A stretch of 19,186 nucleotides of DNA from a bacterium (GCA_021802115.1 JAKABA010000060.1:1-19186), one strand, 5' to 3'; shown: positions 1-7,828, counted from the first letter of the stretch. The notes: generated from the letters alone by a model not told the origin. Translations and numbers: made by a program.

Positions 1-1
1 C

Positions 2-553
2 GGCATGGCGGAGAGCAACGGCTCCAGCACCGCTCTCAAGCCCGTCTCGGTACCCGCCCCCAAGCCGCTGCCCTGGGCGTCCGAGCTCGGACCGGTCCGG
101 GCGGGGATGCGGCTGGCCGTCACCGATGGCACCGCCAGCATGCTGAGCGGACTCCACGTGGATGCCGGCGGCAAGACCGGCACGGCCCAGGATCCGACGG
201 CTCCCAACGGTGGCCCCGATGCCTGGTTCACGGCCATGGCGCCGATGTCCGACCCCCAGTTGGTGGTCAGCATGCTGGTCAGGGGCGGGGGTCAGGGCTA
301 CTACACCGACCAGCCCGCGGTGGCGCAGATCGTGAAGTACTTCTTCGCCCACCGCTCCCAGATCATGACCACCGTGTCCAGCTCCCTCGGGGTGACCGCA
401 GCCCCCACCACGTCGGCGGTGCCGGCGGCTCACGCCACGCCTCCGGCCGGCCCCTCGCGGGCGACAGCGGCGGTGATTCGAGCTGGCCTGCGGCCCCCGA
501 CCGGCGAACCCTACTTCGGAGCCCGGCTCACCAGTGCCGACGGGGCCGCCTGA
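2..553 (+). CDS. Class B penicillin-binding protein, C-terminal part (5' end outside window)
   Basis: This is the 3' end of a transpeptidase gene that begins before the window. Such enzymes cross-link peptidoglycan stem peptides on the outer face of the membrane. The diagnostic feature is the KTGTAQ motif (about residue 58 of the visible part), the third active-site motif of penicillin-binding transpeptidases, preceded by the GM-LAVTDGTA region typical of FtsI/PbpA proteins. The SxxK and SxN motifs must lie upstream, out of view. After the catalytic domain comes a tail of about 70 residues rich in Ala, Pro and Thr, probably disordered. The stop lies 9 nt before the end of the convergent mreB gene. 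The class B assignment is confident from KTGTAQ. Which one (PbpA/FtsI/Pbp2-like) cannot be decided from this fragment, so no symbol is given. Confidence 0.85.
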   Translation, partial: GMAESNGSSTALKPVSVPAPKPLPWASELGPVRAGMRLAVTDGTASMLSGLHVDAGGKTGTAQDPTAPNGGPDAWFTAMAPMSDPQLVVSMLVRGGGQGYYTDQPAVAQIVKYFFAHRSQIMTTVSSSLGVTAAPTTSAVPAAHATPPAGPSRATAAVIRAGLRPPTGEPYFGARLTSADGAA

Positions 554-562
554 TGGTGCTGC

Positions 563-1588
563 TCAGAACTGGGGGGGCGCGCCCTTGAAGGCGTCGATGA
601 CCCGAGGGGAGGCCAGCGCCTTGGCGGCACCCTCGGCGACGCAGGTGAGAGGTCGCTCTGCCATCGCCACGGAGAAGCCCAGGGCCTCCTCCAGGTGACT
701 CTGGAAACCCTCCAGCAGCGACCCACCTCCGAACGCCAGCACCCCGGTCTGCATGATGTCGCCGACCGCCTGCGGTGGCAGCTGATCGAGCACGAAGGCA
801 AGCGCGTCGACGATCCCGTCGACGGTGGGCCGGATCGCCAGGGTGGCCTCATCGGGGTCCAGGGTCTGCATCCGCGGCTTGCCGGTGAAGACGTCCCGTC
901 CCTCGACCACGATCGGGCCGGAGCCGTTGTTGGAGGAGCGCAGCTTGATCTTGATGTCCTCGGCGGTCAGCTCGCCGACGATCAGATGGTGCTCCTGGCG
1001 CAGGTACTGATTGAGGGCCGCTGTCATCTCGTCCCCGGCAATCCGGCACGAGCTCGCCGCCAGGATGCCCCCGAAGCAGATCGCGGTCACCTCCGCGGTG
1101 CCGCCGCCCACGTCGACCACCATGTGCGCCCGCGCCTCCAGGGGGTCGATGCCGCAGCCGATGGCGCCAGCCACCGGCTCGGGGATGAGGTCGGCCTTGC
1201 CGATCCCACCCTCCTCGAGGGCCTCGATCAGCGCCTGGCGCTCCAGCGCGGTGGCGCCCGCCGGAACGCCGCAGATCGCACGCGGGCGGAAGCGCTCCCA
1301 GGGCCGGCGGGTGACCTGGTGGATCACGGCCACGATGTAGCCCTTGGCCGACTGGAGGTCGGAGACCACGCCGTCGCGGATCGGCCGCACCGTGGTCATC
1401 CCGACCGGGGTCCGACCGGTGAGCTCTCGGGCCTGGTGGCCGATCAGGATGGGCTTGCGGCTCCCGTCCGAACCCAGCGAAACCAGCATCACCGAAGGCT
1501 CGTTGAGCAGTATCGTGCCGTCACCGCGGCAAACCACGGTGTTGGCGGTGCCGAGGTCGATCCCGAAGTCGGCCGAGAGCAATCCCAC
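563..1588 (-). CDS. mreB: MreB/Mbl-type actin-like rod-shape protein
   Basis: This 341-residue actin homologue matches the usual MreB length. MreB filaments under the membrane steer elongasome peptidoglycan synthesis. Visible motifs are the phosphate-1 loop DFGIDLGTANTVV near the N-terminus, the phosphate-2 loop VVDVGGGTAEVTAI in the middle and the adenosine loop AFGGGSLLEGF near residue 290, followed by the usual PLTCVAEGAAKAL end. The start is GTG, with only a weak purine-rich stretch upstream. A leftward promoter would have to lie inside the beginning of the divergent gene. No mreC, mreD or rodA is adjacent. It converges on the PBP gene, so the two are not one operon although both serve the wall. 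An mbl-type paralogue is the only serious alternative name. Confidence 0.93.
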   Translation of the reverse strand: MGLLSADFGIDLGTANTVVCRGDGTILLNEPSVMLVSLGSDGSRKPILIGHQARELTGRTPVGMTTVRPIRDGVVSDLQSAKGYIVAVIHQVTRRPWERFRPRAICGVPAGATALERQALIEALEEGGIGKADLIPEPVAGAIGCGIDPLEARAHMVVDVGGGTAEVTAICFGGILAASSCRIAGDEMTAALNQYLRQEHHLIVGELTAEDIKIKLRSSNNGSGPIVVEGRDVFTGKPRMQTLDPDEATLAIRPTVDGIVDALAFVLDQLPPQAVGDIMQTGVLAFGGGSLLEGFQSHLEEALGFSVAMAERPLTCVAEGAAKALASPRVIDAFKGAPPQF

Positions 1589-1590
1589 TT

Positions 1591-3228
1591 ATGCCACCCA
1601 CAGAACAGCCGCCGGTCCGACGGCCCTGCCAACACTACGCCTCCCGCAGGTTGGAAACGAAGTTGGAGCTGATCTCGTTTCGCGATGGGGCTCCGCTGGA
1701 GATCGAGGCGGGGTCTCAGCCCTCCAACCCTCCAGCCAGAGTTGAGCTCTCCGACGGGCGCTCGATCTCCGTCAGGACCCTCAGGCTGCCCGCAGGGGCC
1801 GATTCTCAGGTGGTCTGGTCCGAGCTGCAGCGCCTCTCTGAGGTGAGCGGGCGTCATCTGGCCCGCCCGGTCGCGGCCCGGCTGGACGAGGGGTCGGTGA
1901 CTGTCGCCGAGGAGGAGGTGGACGGGCCATCCCTTCGAGTTCTGCAGCGGCTGGTGCCGTTCACGTTGGAGCAGGCGGCCATGGTCGCAGACGGGCTGCT
2001 GGCGGCGGTGGCCGAGCTGGAGGCTCACGGGGCCCACCACCGGCACATCGGACTCGACACCGCCTTCATCGGAGCCGCGGACGGACTCATCAGGCTAGCC
2101 GCTCCCGATCCCCGCCCTGACGCTGCCGACGCCGGCTCCGACCTCAAGGCAGCGGCCAGTCTCGTCCGTCAACTCATGGAGGCGGCGGCCTCGGCCGGGC
2201 ACCGTTCCACGTCCCCGGCCATCACGGCCGCCTTCTTTGAGCTGCTCCAAGCGGAGGACGCGACCTCGCGCCCCGCCGCTGCGCTCAGCCGACGCTGGCA
2301 CCGGCACATAAGAGAGCGGCTCGGGGGAGCCCGTAGCGCCAAGGTCCGCCGGCAGTTGCAGGCGCTGGCGGCGCGCCTGGCGGAGCAGCGGGTGACAGCG
2401 GCCAGTCTCGCCGCCGCGCCGCGCGAGGCCGCTGGTGCTGAGGGCCCGTCAGGGGAGTCGATCGCCCCTGCGGCGGTGGCCACGGCTGCGGCGGTGGGGG
2501 CCGCGTCCCGTCCGCCGGGTCGCGCGCTCGGTACCGCATCGGCGCTCGTCGAACGTCCAGCCCCGCCGCTGGGGAACCACGCCGACACGCCGCCGGGCCG
2601 GTCCCAGATCGTTCGCGCAGCGCCCACTTCGAGGTCGCTCTGGACCGGACTCTTGGCGGCGGCCGTGGTGCTGCTCTTGGTCCTCGCCGGAGGCACCTTC
2701 CTTGCGCTCAGGGCGACTGCGGGCCACCACGTCGGAGGTGGCCCGGGTACCGCGCGGCCGACTCCTGCCCGCTCGCAGGCCGTTCTGCCGTCACCAACCC
2801 AGCTCCCCTCTCCGGCCGCTTCTCCGACTCCCAGCCTCGCGCCAACCCCGACGCCGCTGCAACTGCAGGAGATCCCGCTGCTTGGGCCCGCCAGCAACCC
2901 ACCGGTCTCCAATGTCGAGCTGGCGGGCAGCTGTCCCGCGAGCGGGTCCGGGAGCTGCACCTTCACGGTGACAGCCAACCTAAGCTCCCACCCGGCCGCC
3001 ACCGTCGCGTGGCGCCTGGACCTGGTCGATCGCTGTACCGGGGCGGTGAGCCAGGTGGCGTCGGGGCAGATTCCCGCCCCCGCCTACTACACCTATGTGG
3101 AGGCCCAGCCGCAGGTGAGCATTCCCAGCACGACCCCGGTCGGGCTGGTGGCCCTCGCCGGCGCTCCAGGGATGGCGGCCTCCGCGCCGCTGCTGATCAC
3201 GCCTCCGGGTTCCTCCTGCCCGGGATAG
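1591..3228 (+). CDS. Single-pass membrane protein with degenerate kinase-like N-terminal region (probable pseudokinase receptor)
   Basis: The 545-residue longest frame has three parts. Residues about 30-240 resemble a protein-kinase fold in layout: a catalytic-loop-like HRHIGLDTAF near residues 150-159, then GLIRLAAPD where DFG would be, then a helical C-lobe-like stretch. The HRD aspartate reads His, the catalytic Asn is missing, DFG is lost and no VAIK-type lysine is evident, so phosphotransfer is unlikely. After an Ala/Pro-rich linker comes one membrane segment (about 352-374), then a Pro/Ser/Thr-rich stalk and an external domain of about 110 residues with several cysteines, possibly Ig-like. 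The layout matches receptor Ser/Thr kinases. It is head to head with mreB with 2 nt between annotated starts, so the true start may be a later TTG (1651 or 1663). The kinase relationship is my inference from pattern only. Confidence 0.68.
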   Translation: MPPTEQPPVRRPCQHYASRRLETKLELISFRDGAPLEIEAGSQPSNPPARVELSDGRSISVRTLRLPAGADSQVVWSELQRLSEVSGRHLARPVAARLDEGSVTVAEEEVDGPSLRVLQRLVPFTLEQAAMVADGLLAAVAELEAHGAHHRHIGLDTAFIGAADGLIRLAAPDPRPDAADAGSDLKAAASLVRQLMEAAASAGHRSTSPAITAAFFELLQAEDATSRPAAALSRRWHRHIRERLGGARSAKVRRQLQALAARLAEQRVTAASLAAAPREAAGAEGPSGESIAPAAVATAAAVGAASRPPGRALGTASALVERPAPPLGNHADTPPGRSQIVRAAPTSRSLWTGLLAAAVVLLLVLAGGTFLALRATAGHHVGGGPGTARPTPARSQAVLPSPTQLPSPAASPTPSLAPTPTPLQLQEIPLLGPASNPPVSNVELAGSCPASGSGSCTFTVTANLSSHPAATVAWRLDLVDRCTGAVSQVASGQIPAPAYYTYVEAQPQVSIPSTTPVGLVALAGAPGMAASAPLLITPPGSSCPG

Positions 3229-3243
3229 CCGCTGCGACGCGGT

Positions 3244-3270
3244 CGCGACCTGGGTCGCGACCAGGTCGCG
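3244..3270 (+). terminator. GC-rich perfect stem-loop after the pseudokinase gene, built on repeated GGTCGCGACC
   Basis: The arms CGCGACCTGG (3244-3253) and CCAGGTCGCG (3261-3270) are perfectly complementary over 10 bp around a 7-nt loop, 15 nt after the stop codon. No T-run follows, so it is not a classical intrinsic terminator. It could still stop transcription or protect the transcript 3' end. The same bases contain the self-complementary 10-mer GGTCGCGACC twice (3241-3250 and 3253-3262) and a truncated third copy (3264-3271). A protein-binding site is therefore an equally good reading. Confidence 0.45.
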
Positions 3271-3321
3271 GGGCTGCGACGAGGGGCTGGGCTGGCGCGG
3301 CCCGCCCCAAGAATTGGCCGG

Positions 3322-4566
3322 GTGGAAGGCAAGAGGAGGTTGCTGCGGCAGGCGCTTGCCCTGATCGGCACCCTGGCTGCGGCGGTCGGCATCCTGGGCG
3401 CAACCGGGCTGAGCTCAGCGTTGGCCAGTGCCCCTACGGCGACCTCCAAACCATCGGCGGTCACCCGGCTGAGTCAGCTGGTGGACCGTGCCAAGGCTCG
3501 AGAGCTGCTCCTGCTGAAGCAGGTGCAGACCGTCAGAGGGCAGCTCCGAGCCGAACGGGCTGAGATCGGGCGAGCCCGCGCCCAGCTGGCGGCCCTGATC
3601 TCAGCCGAGTACACCGGGACGCCGAACGGACTGCTGGAGGTGCTGGCCAGCGGGTCGCTGAGTCAGGCGCTGGACACCCAGATCACGCTGTCCCGGATCA
3701 CCGGCGCCGAGAAGGCCGCGGTGAACCAGATCGCGGCCACCATTGCCGCCCAGCGCCAGAGCCAGCGGCGCCTGCAGCTGGAGACAGCCCGCGCGCTGGC
3801 GACCGAGAACCGGCTCCGGGCGGAGGAGCTGGTCGCGGCGTTCCAGGCCGCCAACCCACCTGCCGCCACCCGGCCGACGGCGACGGCCAAGGCCACTCCA
3901 TCCGCGCCTGGTAGCACCGTCCACCGAACCAAGCCAGCGACCACGCCCGCTGCGCCCAGCAGAACCCCGGCTTCCACGCCGCCTCCCACACCATCGCCGA
4001 CCGCGACTCCTGCGCCAACTCCGGCCAGCAGCCCCACCCCGGCCCCGCCTCCTCCCAGCGCGGCGGGAGGGGTCTTCAGCACCACCACCAACCTGACCGA
4101 CCCCAGCGGCATCACCCTTGGTCAGATTGAGAACTTCCTCCAGGGCACGCCGCTGGCGGCCGACGCCGGCTACTTCCTGGCCGCCCAGCAGACCAACCAC
4201 GTGAGCGCGATCTACCTGGTGTCGGACGCCGTCCTGGAGACGGGCTGGGGCACCTCCACCCTTTACACCCAGAAGCACAACCTCTTCGGCTTCAACGCCT
4301 TCGACGCCAACCCCTTCGGCGATGGGGCCTCCTTCCCCAGCGATCAGGCGTGCATCAGCTTCGTCTCCTGGTACGTGTCGGTCTACTATCTCACCCCGCC
4401 CGGCTCGGAGGTACCCAACTACCCCGGCCAGCCGGGGTCGGTGCCGACCGGTCAGTTCTACAACGGTCCCACGGTGGCAGGCATGAGTGTTGACTACGCC
4501 AGCGACCCCTCGTGGGCTACCAAGATCGCTCAGATCGGGGATCTTCTGCAGTCCACTCCGGGCTGA
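3322..4566 (+). CDS. Secreted coiled-coil protein with glucosaminidase domain (peptidoglycan hydrolase)
   Basis: This 414-residue protein is predicted to cut the glycan strand of peptidoglycan. A signal peptide (KRRLLRQ followed by a hydrophobic core, Ala-X-Ala site near residue 35) leads into a coiled-coil region at about 45-170. A Pro/Thr/Ala linker follows (about 176-249). The C-terminal domain (about 255-414) reads as the glucosaminidase/FlgJ-Bax lysozyme-like fold, with SDAVLETGWGTSTL carrying the probable catalytic Glu306 and HNLFGFNAFD after it. The coiled coil resembles that of the CHAP protein encoded further right in the window (RAQLAAL and following residues). The GTG start has no clear Shine-Dalgarno. 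A TTG at 3340 directly after GAGGAGG is an alternative start, but it would leave a weaker signal peptide. An AAGAAT hexamer ends 7 nt before the GTG. Confidence 0.85.
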   Translation: MEGKRRLLRQALALIGTLAAAVGILGATGLSSALASAPTATSKPSAVTRLSQLVDRAKARELLLLKQVQTVRGQLRAERAEIGRARAQLAALISAEYTGTPNGLLEVLASGSLSQALDTQITLSRITGAEKAAVNQIAATIAAQRQSQRRLQLETARALATENRLRAEELVAAFQAANPPAATRPTATAKATPSAPGSTVHRTKPATTPAAPSRTPASTPPPTPSPTATPAPTPASSPTPAPPPPSAAGGVFSTTTNLTDPSGITLGQIENFLQGTPLAADAGYFLAAQQTNHVSAIYLVSDAVLETGWGTSTLYTQKHNLFGFNAFDANPFGDGASFPSDQACISFVSWYVSVYYLTPPGSEVPNYPGQPGSVPTGQFYNGPTVAGMSVDYASDPSWATKIAQIGDLLQSTPG

Positions 4567-4670
4567 CCGCGCTGCTTCGCCTGGCCCGATCGCGACCTCT
4601 GCCGTCCGCGGCGGGCGCCCGACCAGCCTCGAGCAGGGAGGTTCGGGGCGGTACGGGTGCGGTGAGCGGG

Positions 4671-4703
4671 TCCCTCCCGGTCGGCCAATGCCGCCGGGAA
4701 GGA
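4671..4703 (+). other. Long imperfect stem-loop in the gap upstream of the metalloprotease gene
   Basis: The left arm 4671-4685 and right arm 4690-4703 pair over about 13 bp, with one bulged T (4681) and one C/A mismatch, around a CAAT loop. The core is CCCGG-CGGC against GCCGCCGGG. It sits 105 nt after the glucosaminidase stop and 95 nt before the protease ATG, in a 232-nt gap (4567-4798) where I see no credible gene. It may be a transcript-end hairpin or a leader structure. No T-run follows. Confidence 0.35.
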
Positions 4704-4798
4704 TGGGCGCGAGGCGACGGCGTGCGTTCATCCAAAGCGGTGCCCGGGGAGATCGGCCCGGCGGCCCTGGACGAGCCGCGGCCGCGGGCCGCCTGGCT

Positions 4799-5679
4799 AT
4801 GCTTTCCGAAGTGGTGTTGGGATCCGGGCTGGCTCACCTTGATGGCTGTCCGTTCGAGGTGCGCTACAGCGGCCGGGCCCTGACCCGGGCGCGGGCCGTG
4901 GCCGCAGTGGCCACCGATGCGTACCGCTACTTCAGCCAACTGTTTGGAGGGCTCGAGCCCGACCTGGCCCTCCTGGTGCTCGACCAGACCGATTGGGAGA
5001 GCCGGCAACCGTACGGGCTGCCCTTCTTCAACGACGAGAGCGGCCAGATTCGCCCCGGGATAGTGGTGATGCCGGCCGGCCGCGGTGACCTCTGGCTTGC
5101 CATGGGCGACGACCTGCGCGACGTCTCGAGGCGCGCTCACGCGAGCTTGCTGGCGACCTACCCTGACGGAGCGGGCGGCCTGGACCTTCAGCCATTTTTC
5201 GACCTGGTGGTCATCCATGAGCTGGGTCACGCCTTCGCGGCCCTGGGGGATCTTCACCTTCCCACCTTCTGGCTGGGCGAGATCTTCGCCAACCTGGCCC
5301 TGCAGACCTTCGTCGCGACCACGCGGCCGCGGAGCCGAAACACGCTTGAGACGCTGCCGACGGCGGGAGCCAGGAGTCGGGCGCTTCGCGAGCGGATGCG
5401 GGGCAAGGCTTCACCACCCTCGACGAGCTCGAGCTGCACTACGCCGGCGGCGGCCAGCCGATGAGCCCTCTGAACTACGTCTGGTATCAGTACCGCTGGC
5501 TCCGGCTGGCGGCACTTACGTTTGAGGCCGATGGGGAGGCAGGGCTGATCCGTCTCTGGGATGTGTTTCACCAAGCTCCTCTGTCGGCATCTGGGGAGGT
5601 CACGACGCCGACCCTGGCCCGTCTGCTGAGAGGACGGGTGAGCGAGACCCTCGGCCGCGACGTCGACGGCTGGTGGTAG
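4799..5679 (+). pseudogene. HELGH zinc metalloprotease-like protein, reading frame interrupted once near 5350-5406
   Basis: The first frame (ATG 4799 to the TGA at 5462-5464) encodes a gluzincin-like domain: H140-E-L-G-H144 with a candidate third zinc ligand Glu161 in WLGEIFANLALQ. The last ~35-50 residues of that frame turn into Ser/Thr/Arg-rich nonsense. In the overlapping frame, open from 5350 to the stop at 5679, a natural-looking continuation appears: GFTTLDELELHYAGGGQP then MSPLNYVWYQYRW and a helical tail ending DVDGWW. One lost base (or two gained) between about 5350 and 5406 would join them into a protein of roughly 293 residues. The zinc site lies before the break. I cannot tell a true mutation from an assembly error. 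No signal peptide is seen, so a cytoplasmic location is likely. No Shine-Dalgarno precedes the ATG. The substrate is unknown. Confidence 0.72.
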
Positions 5680-5833
5680 CCGATGGAGCGCTCCAGGGCG
5701 GCACCGCCGGTCCCCGCCGCGGTCACCCACAACCGTGGAGATTCCCGCTCGCCCGCAGCCATCTTCAGCATCCTGTCGAAGATGCGGTCCATCAAGCCGT
5801 CCGGGGCTGCGCCCGCAGCTCCCCCGAGGCGCT

Positions 5834-7642
5834 GTGCCCAACAGCCCTGCCTTTGACTTGCCCGACCTGGGCGCGCACTTCTGCCTGGCTGACGGCCGCA
5901 CCGCGGCGCTGGTCACCGGGGAGGGCCTCTGCGACTTCTGGTGCTCCCCTCATTTCGACTCAGCGCTCCGCCTGGCGGGGATCCTGGACAGGGCCAGGGG
6001 CGGCGTTGTGGGCGTCCTGCCCCCGGTTGGGGCGCCGGTTTCAGCGCGCTGGCTGGGTGGCGCCTCGGCGATGGTGGTGGAGTGGACCGGCTCGGTGTCG
6101 ATCACCGTCAGCCTGCTCTCGCACCAGGGCGCCTCCGTCCTGGCGTTCCTGATCGACGGACCAATCGGAGCCGAGCTCTGGATCCGACTCGGGGCCGCCG
6201 GCAGTGACTGGACCGTTCTCCCCACCCGCGCCGAGCTGGGCCGGGCGGTTTGGCCCGATGGCCCCGGCGGTCCTCTGCTGGTGGTGGCGTCGGAGGCCCT
6301 GGCGCCGGATCCGGCCGGGGCCCGGATGCGCCTCAGCCGGTCGGAGGCGCTGGTGTGGCTGGAGCTCTCCAACCCGCAGCACCGTCCCTCCCCCATGGCC
6401 GACCGCCTGGTGCGGGCCCCGGCCTCCGCGCTGCTCGCGGTCCGGGAGGAGCTCGCCAGGGACCGGGCCGAGGCGAGGGAGTTCCTCGACGGTCTGGCAG
6501 GCCAGCCGCAGCTCGCGACCGTTCTCAACGACGGCCCGGAATGGGCCCGGGCCAGCCTGTTGCGGTCCGTGCTCACCCTTCGCTCCCTCCAGGACCGCAC
6601 CTCGGGGCTGCTGGTGGCCTCGCCTCTCACCTCGATCCCGCAGTGGCCGGGCAGCGAGCGCGCCTGGGACTACCGATACGCGTGGTTGCGGGACTGCGCT
6701 GACGCCGGGATGGCGTTCGTCAGGGCCGGTGCCTGGGTCGAGGCGAGGCGGCTCGCGGTCGGACTGGCGACGCGCCTGCGGCAGCAGGGTGCGCCGGTGG
6801 CGCGACTGGATGGCGGGGCGCTGCCCCCCGAGCATCTGCTGGAGCACCTCAGCGGCTACGGCGGTGGGCTGGTGCGGATCGGAAACGCGGCGGCGGAGCA
6901 GCTCCAGGTGGACACCCTGGGCGAGGTGATGCGCTTCATCGAGCTGCTGGACCGCACCGGCCGGTGCCCGCAGGAGCTGCTCGAGGCCGTTCCCCGGCTG
7001 GCCGAGCGCGCGGCCGCGAGCTGGAGGCTCCCCGACCACGGGATCTGGGAGGTGCGGGGGGAGGCCCGGCACTACGTGCACAGCAAGCTGCTGGCGTGGG
7101 CCGCGCTGGACAGCGCCGTGCGGCTGAGGATGGCAGGGCGGCTGGCGCTGGGCTCCGGCGCCGGCTGGGAGCGTGAGCGCGATGAGCTCGCCGCCGCCAT
7201 CCGCGATCGGGGCAGCGATCAGGACGGGGCCTACAAGATGGCCTTCGACGACCCCTCCGCGGACTCCTCGACCCTGGCCGCCTATGTCATCGGTCATCTG
7301 GACCCGGGGGCGCCGACGGCGGCGGCGACCCTGGACCGCGTGACCGCCGAGCTGAGCATCGGTCCCCTGCTCGCACGCCACCGACCTGAGCGGGATGGGT
7401 TGCCATCGCCCTGCGCGCCATTCATCTTCCCCTCGCTGTGGGCCGTGATCGCCGAGGCGCGGCTGGACCGCCGCGAGGGCGCCGAGGCGCGGCTGCGGGC
7501 CATCGTCGAGCTGGCAGGGCCCGCCGGGCAGCTCTCCGAGGTGGCGCTGCCCAGCCCGCCGACCCTGCTGGGGAACTATCCCCAGGTGCAGACCCACGCC
7601 GCCCTGGTCGAGGCCATCCTCGAGCTGTTCGGGGGCGGGTGA
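5834..7642 (+). CDS. Glycoside hydrolase family 15 protein (glucoamylase/trehalase-like)
   Basis: This 602-residue cytoplasmic-type enzyme (no signal peptide) has the two-domain layout of bacterial GH15 proteins: a beta-rich N-terminal domain (about 1-215) and an alpha/alpha-barrel catalytic domain. Family signatures are WDYRYAWLRDC (278-288), GIWEVRG with the probable general acid Glu406, HSKLLAWAALDSA after it, and LGNYPQVQTH (579-588) near the end. GH15 enzymes release glucose from alpha-glucans or split trehalose, and the sequence alone does not choose between them. The catalytic-base region reads SEVALPSPPTLLGNYPQ, so Glu569 is the only nearby acidic candidate. The start is set at GTG 5834 (VPNSPAFDLPDLG, GAGG 4 nt upstream). 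The frame stays open back to 5735, but that extension is Pro/Arg/Ser-rich and looks non-coding. Confidence 0.88.
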   Translation: MPNSPAFDLPDLGAHFCLADGRTAALVTGEGLCDFWCSPHFDSALRLAGILDRARGGVVGVLPPVGAPVSARWLGGASAMVVEWTGSVSITVSLLSHQGASVLAFLIDGPIGAELWIRLGAAGSDWTVLPTRAELGRAVWPDGPGGPLLVVASEALAPDPAGARMRLSRSEALVWLELSNPQHRPSPMADRLVRAPASALLAVREELARDRAEAREFLDGLAGQPQLATVLNDGPEWARASLLRSVLTLRSLQDRTSGLLVASPLTSIPQWPGSERAWDYRYAWLRDCADAGMAFVRAGAWVEARRLAVGLATRLRQQGAPVARLDGGALPPEHLLEHLSGYGGGLVRIGNAAAEQLQVDTLGEVMRFIELLDRTGRCPQELLEAVPRLAERAAASWRLPDHGIWEVRGEARHYVHSKLLAWAALDSAVRLRMAGRLALGSGAGWERERDELAAAIRDRGSDQDGAYKMAFDDPSADSSTLAAYVIGHLDPGAPTAAATLDRVTAELSIGPLLARHRPERDGLPSPCAPFIFPSLWAVIAEARLDRREGAEARLRAIVELAGPAGQLSEVALPSPPTLLGNYPQVQTHAALVEAILELFGGG

Positions 7643-7669
7643 CCGCTCGGGTTCAGGTGCCTCGAATCC

Positions 7670-7675
7670 TATACT
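7670..7675 (+). promoter_or_regulatory. Probable -10 box for the tRNA-Glu gene (TATACT)
   Basis: TATACT differs from the sigma-70 consensus TATAAT by one base and lies 41 nt before the mature tRNA 5' end, just after the GH15 stop. No good -35 hexamer is seen at 16-18 nt spacing. The local AT-rich patch (7666-7704) stands out in this GC-rich window. Confidence 0.45.
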
Positions 7676-7716
7676 GGCGACTGGTTCCAAATTGGAGCCC
7701 TTTTGTCTCTCCGCCC

Positions 7717-7793
7717 GCCCCGTTCGTCTAGTGGCCCAGGACACCGCCCTCTCAAGGCGGAGATCAGCGGTTCGAATCCGCTACGGGGTACCA
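7717..7793 (+). tRNA. tRNA-Glu, anticodon CUC, CCA encoded
   Basis: The cloverleaf can be drawn by hand. Acceptor GCCCCGT pairs with ACGGGGT, with a G-U first pair. The D arm is GTC...GAC with loop TAGTGGCCCAG. The anticodon stem CCGCC/GGCGG encloses the loop CTCTCAA, giving anticodon CTC, which reads GAG. A 5-nt variable loop (AGATC) is followed by the T arm AGCGG-TTCGAAT-CCGCT, discriminator A and an encoded CCA. GTCTAG-GGCC-AGGACA is typical of bacterial tRNA-Glu. It lies between the GH15 gene and the DUF3151 gene with no obvious terminator after it. Confidence 0.95.
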
Positions 7794-7819
7794 GCAATCT
7801 CCAGCCAGATCCCCGGACC

Positions 7820-7825
7820 AGGAGG
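7820..7825 (+). promoter_or_regulatory. Strong Shine-Dalgarno AGGAGG fixing the DUF3151 start
   Basis: AGGAGG sits 3 nt before ATG 7829. It settles the start: the frame is open further back to 7703, but that would run through the tRNA gene. It is one of only a few clear ribosome-binding sites in this window. Confidence 0.75.
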
Positions 7826-7828
7826 ACC

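Noticed and set aside
695..1672. Long rightward open frame (325 codons) opposite mreB
   Set aside because: It is antisense to a clear MreB, and its His/Asp/Gly/Arg-rich composition is typical of a shadow frame in GC-rich DNA.
5680..5833. Possible short gene or longer GH15 N-terminus from ATG 5735
   Set aside because: The translated stretch is Pro/Ser/Arg-rich with no structure, and GTG 5834 with GAGG upstream gives the expected family length.
7451..7495. Exact 15-nt direct repeat GCCGAGGCGCGGCTG (7451-7465 and 7481-7495) inside the GH15 gene
   Set aside because: It encodes AEARL twice in a helix in the same frame. It is most simply a small internal coding repeat, not a mobile or regulatory element.
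6041..7744. Leftward open frame of 567 codons opposite the GH15 gene
   Set aside because: Low-complexity Gly/Arg/Gln/His composition with no motifs. The GH15 signatures on the other strand are decisive.
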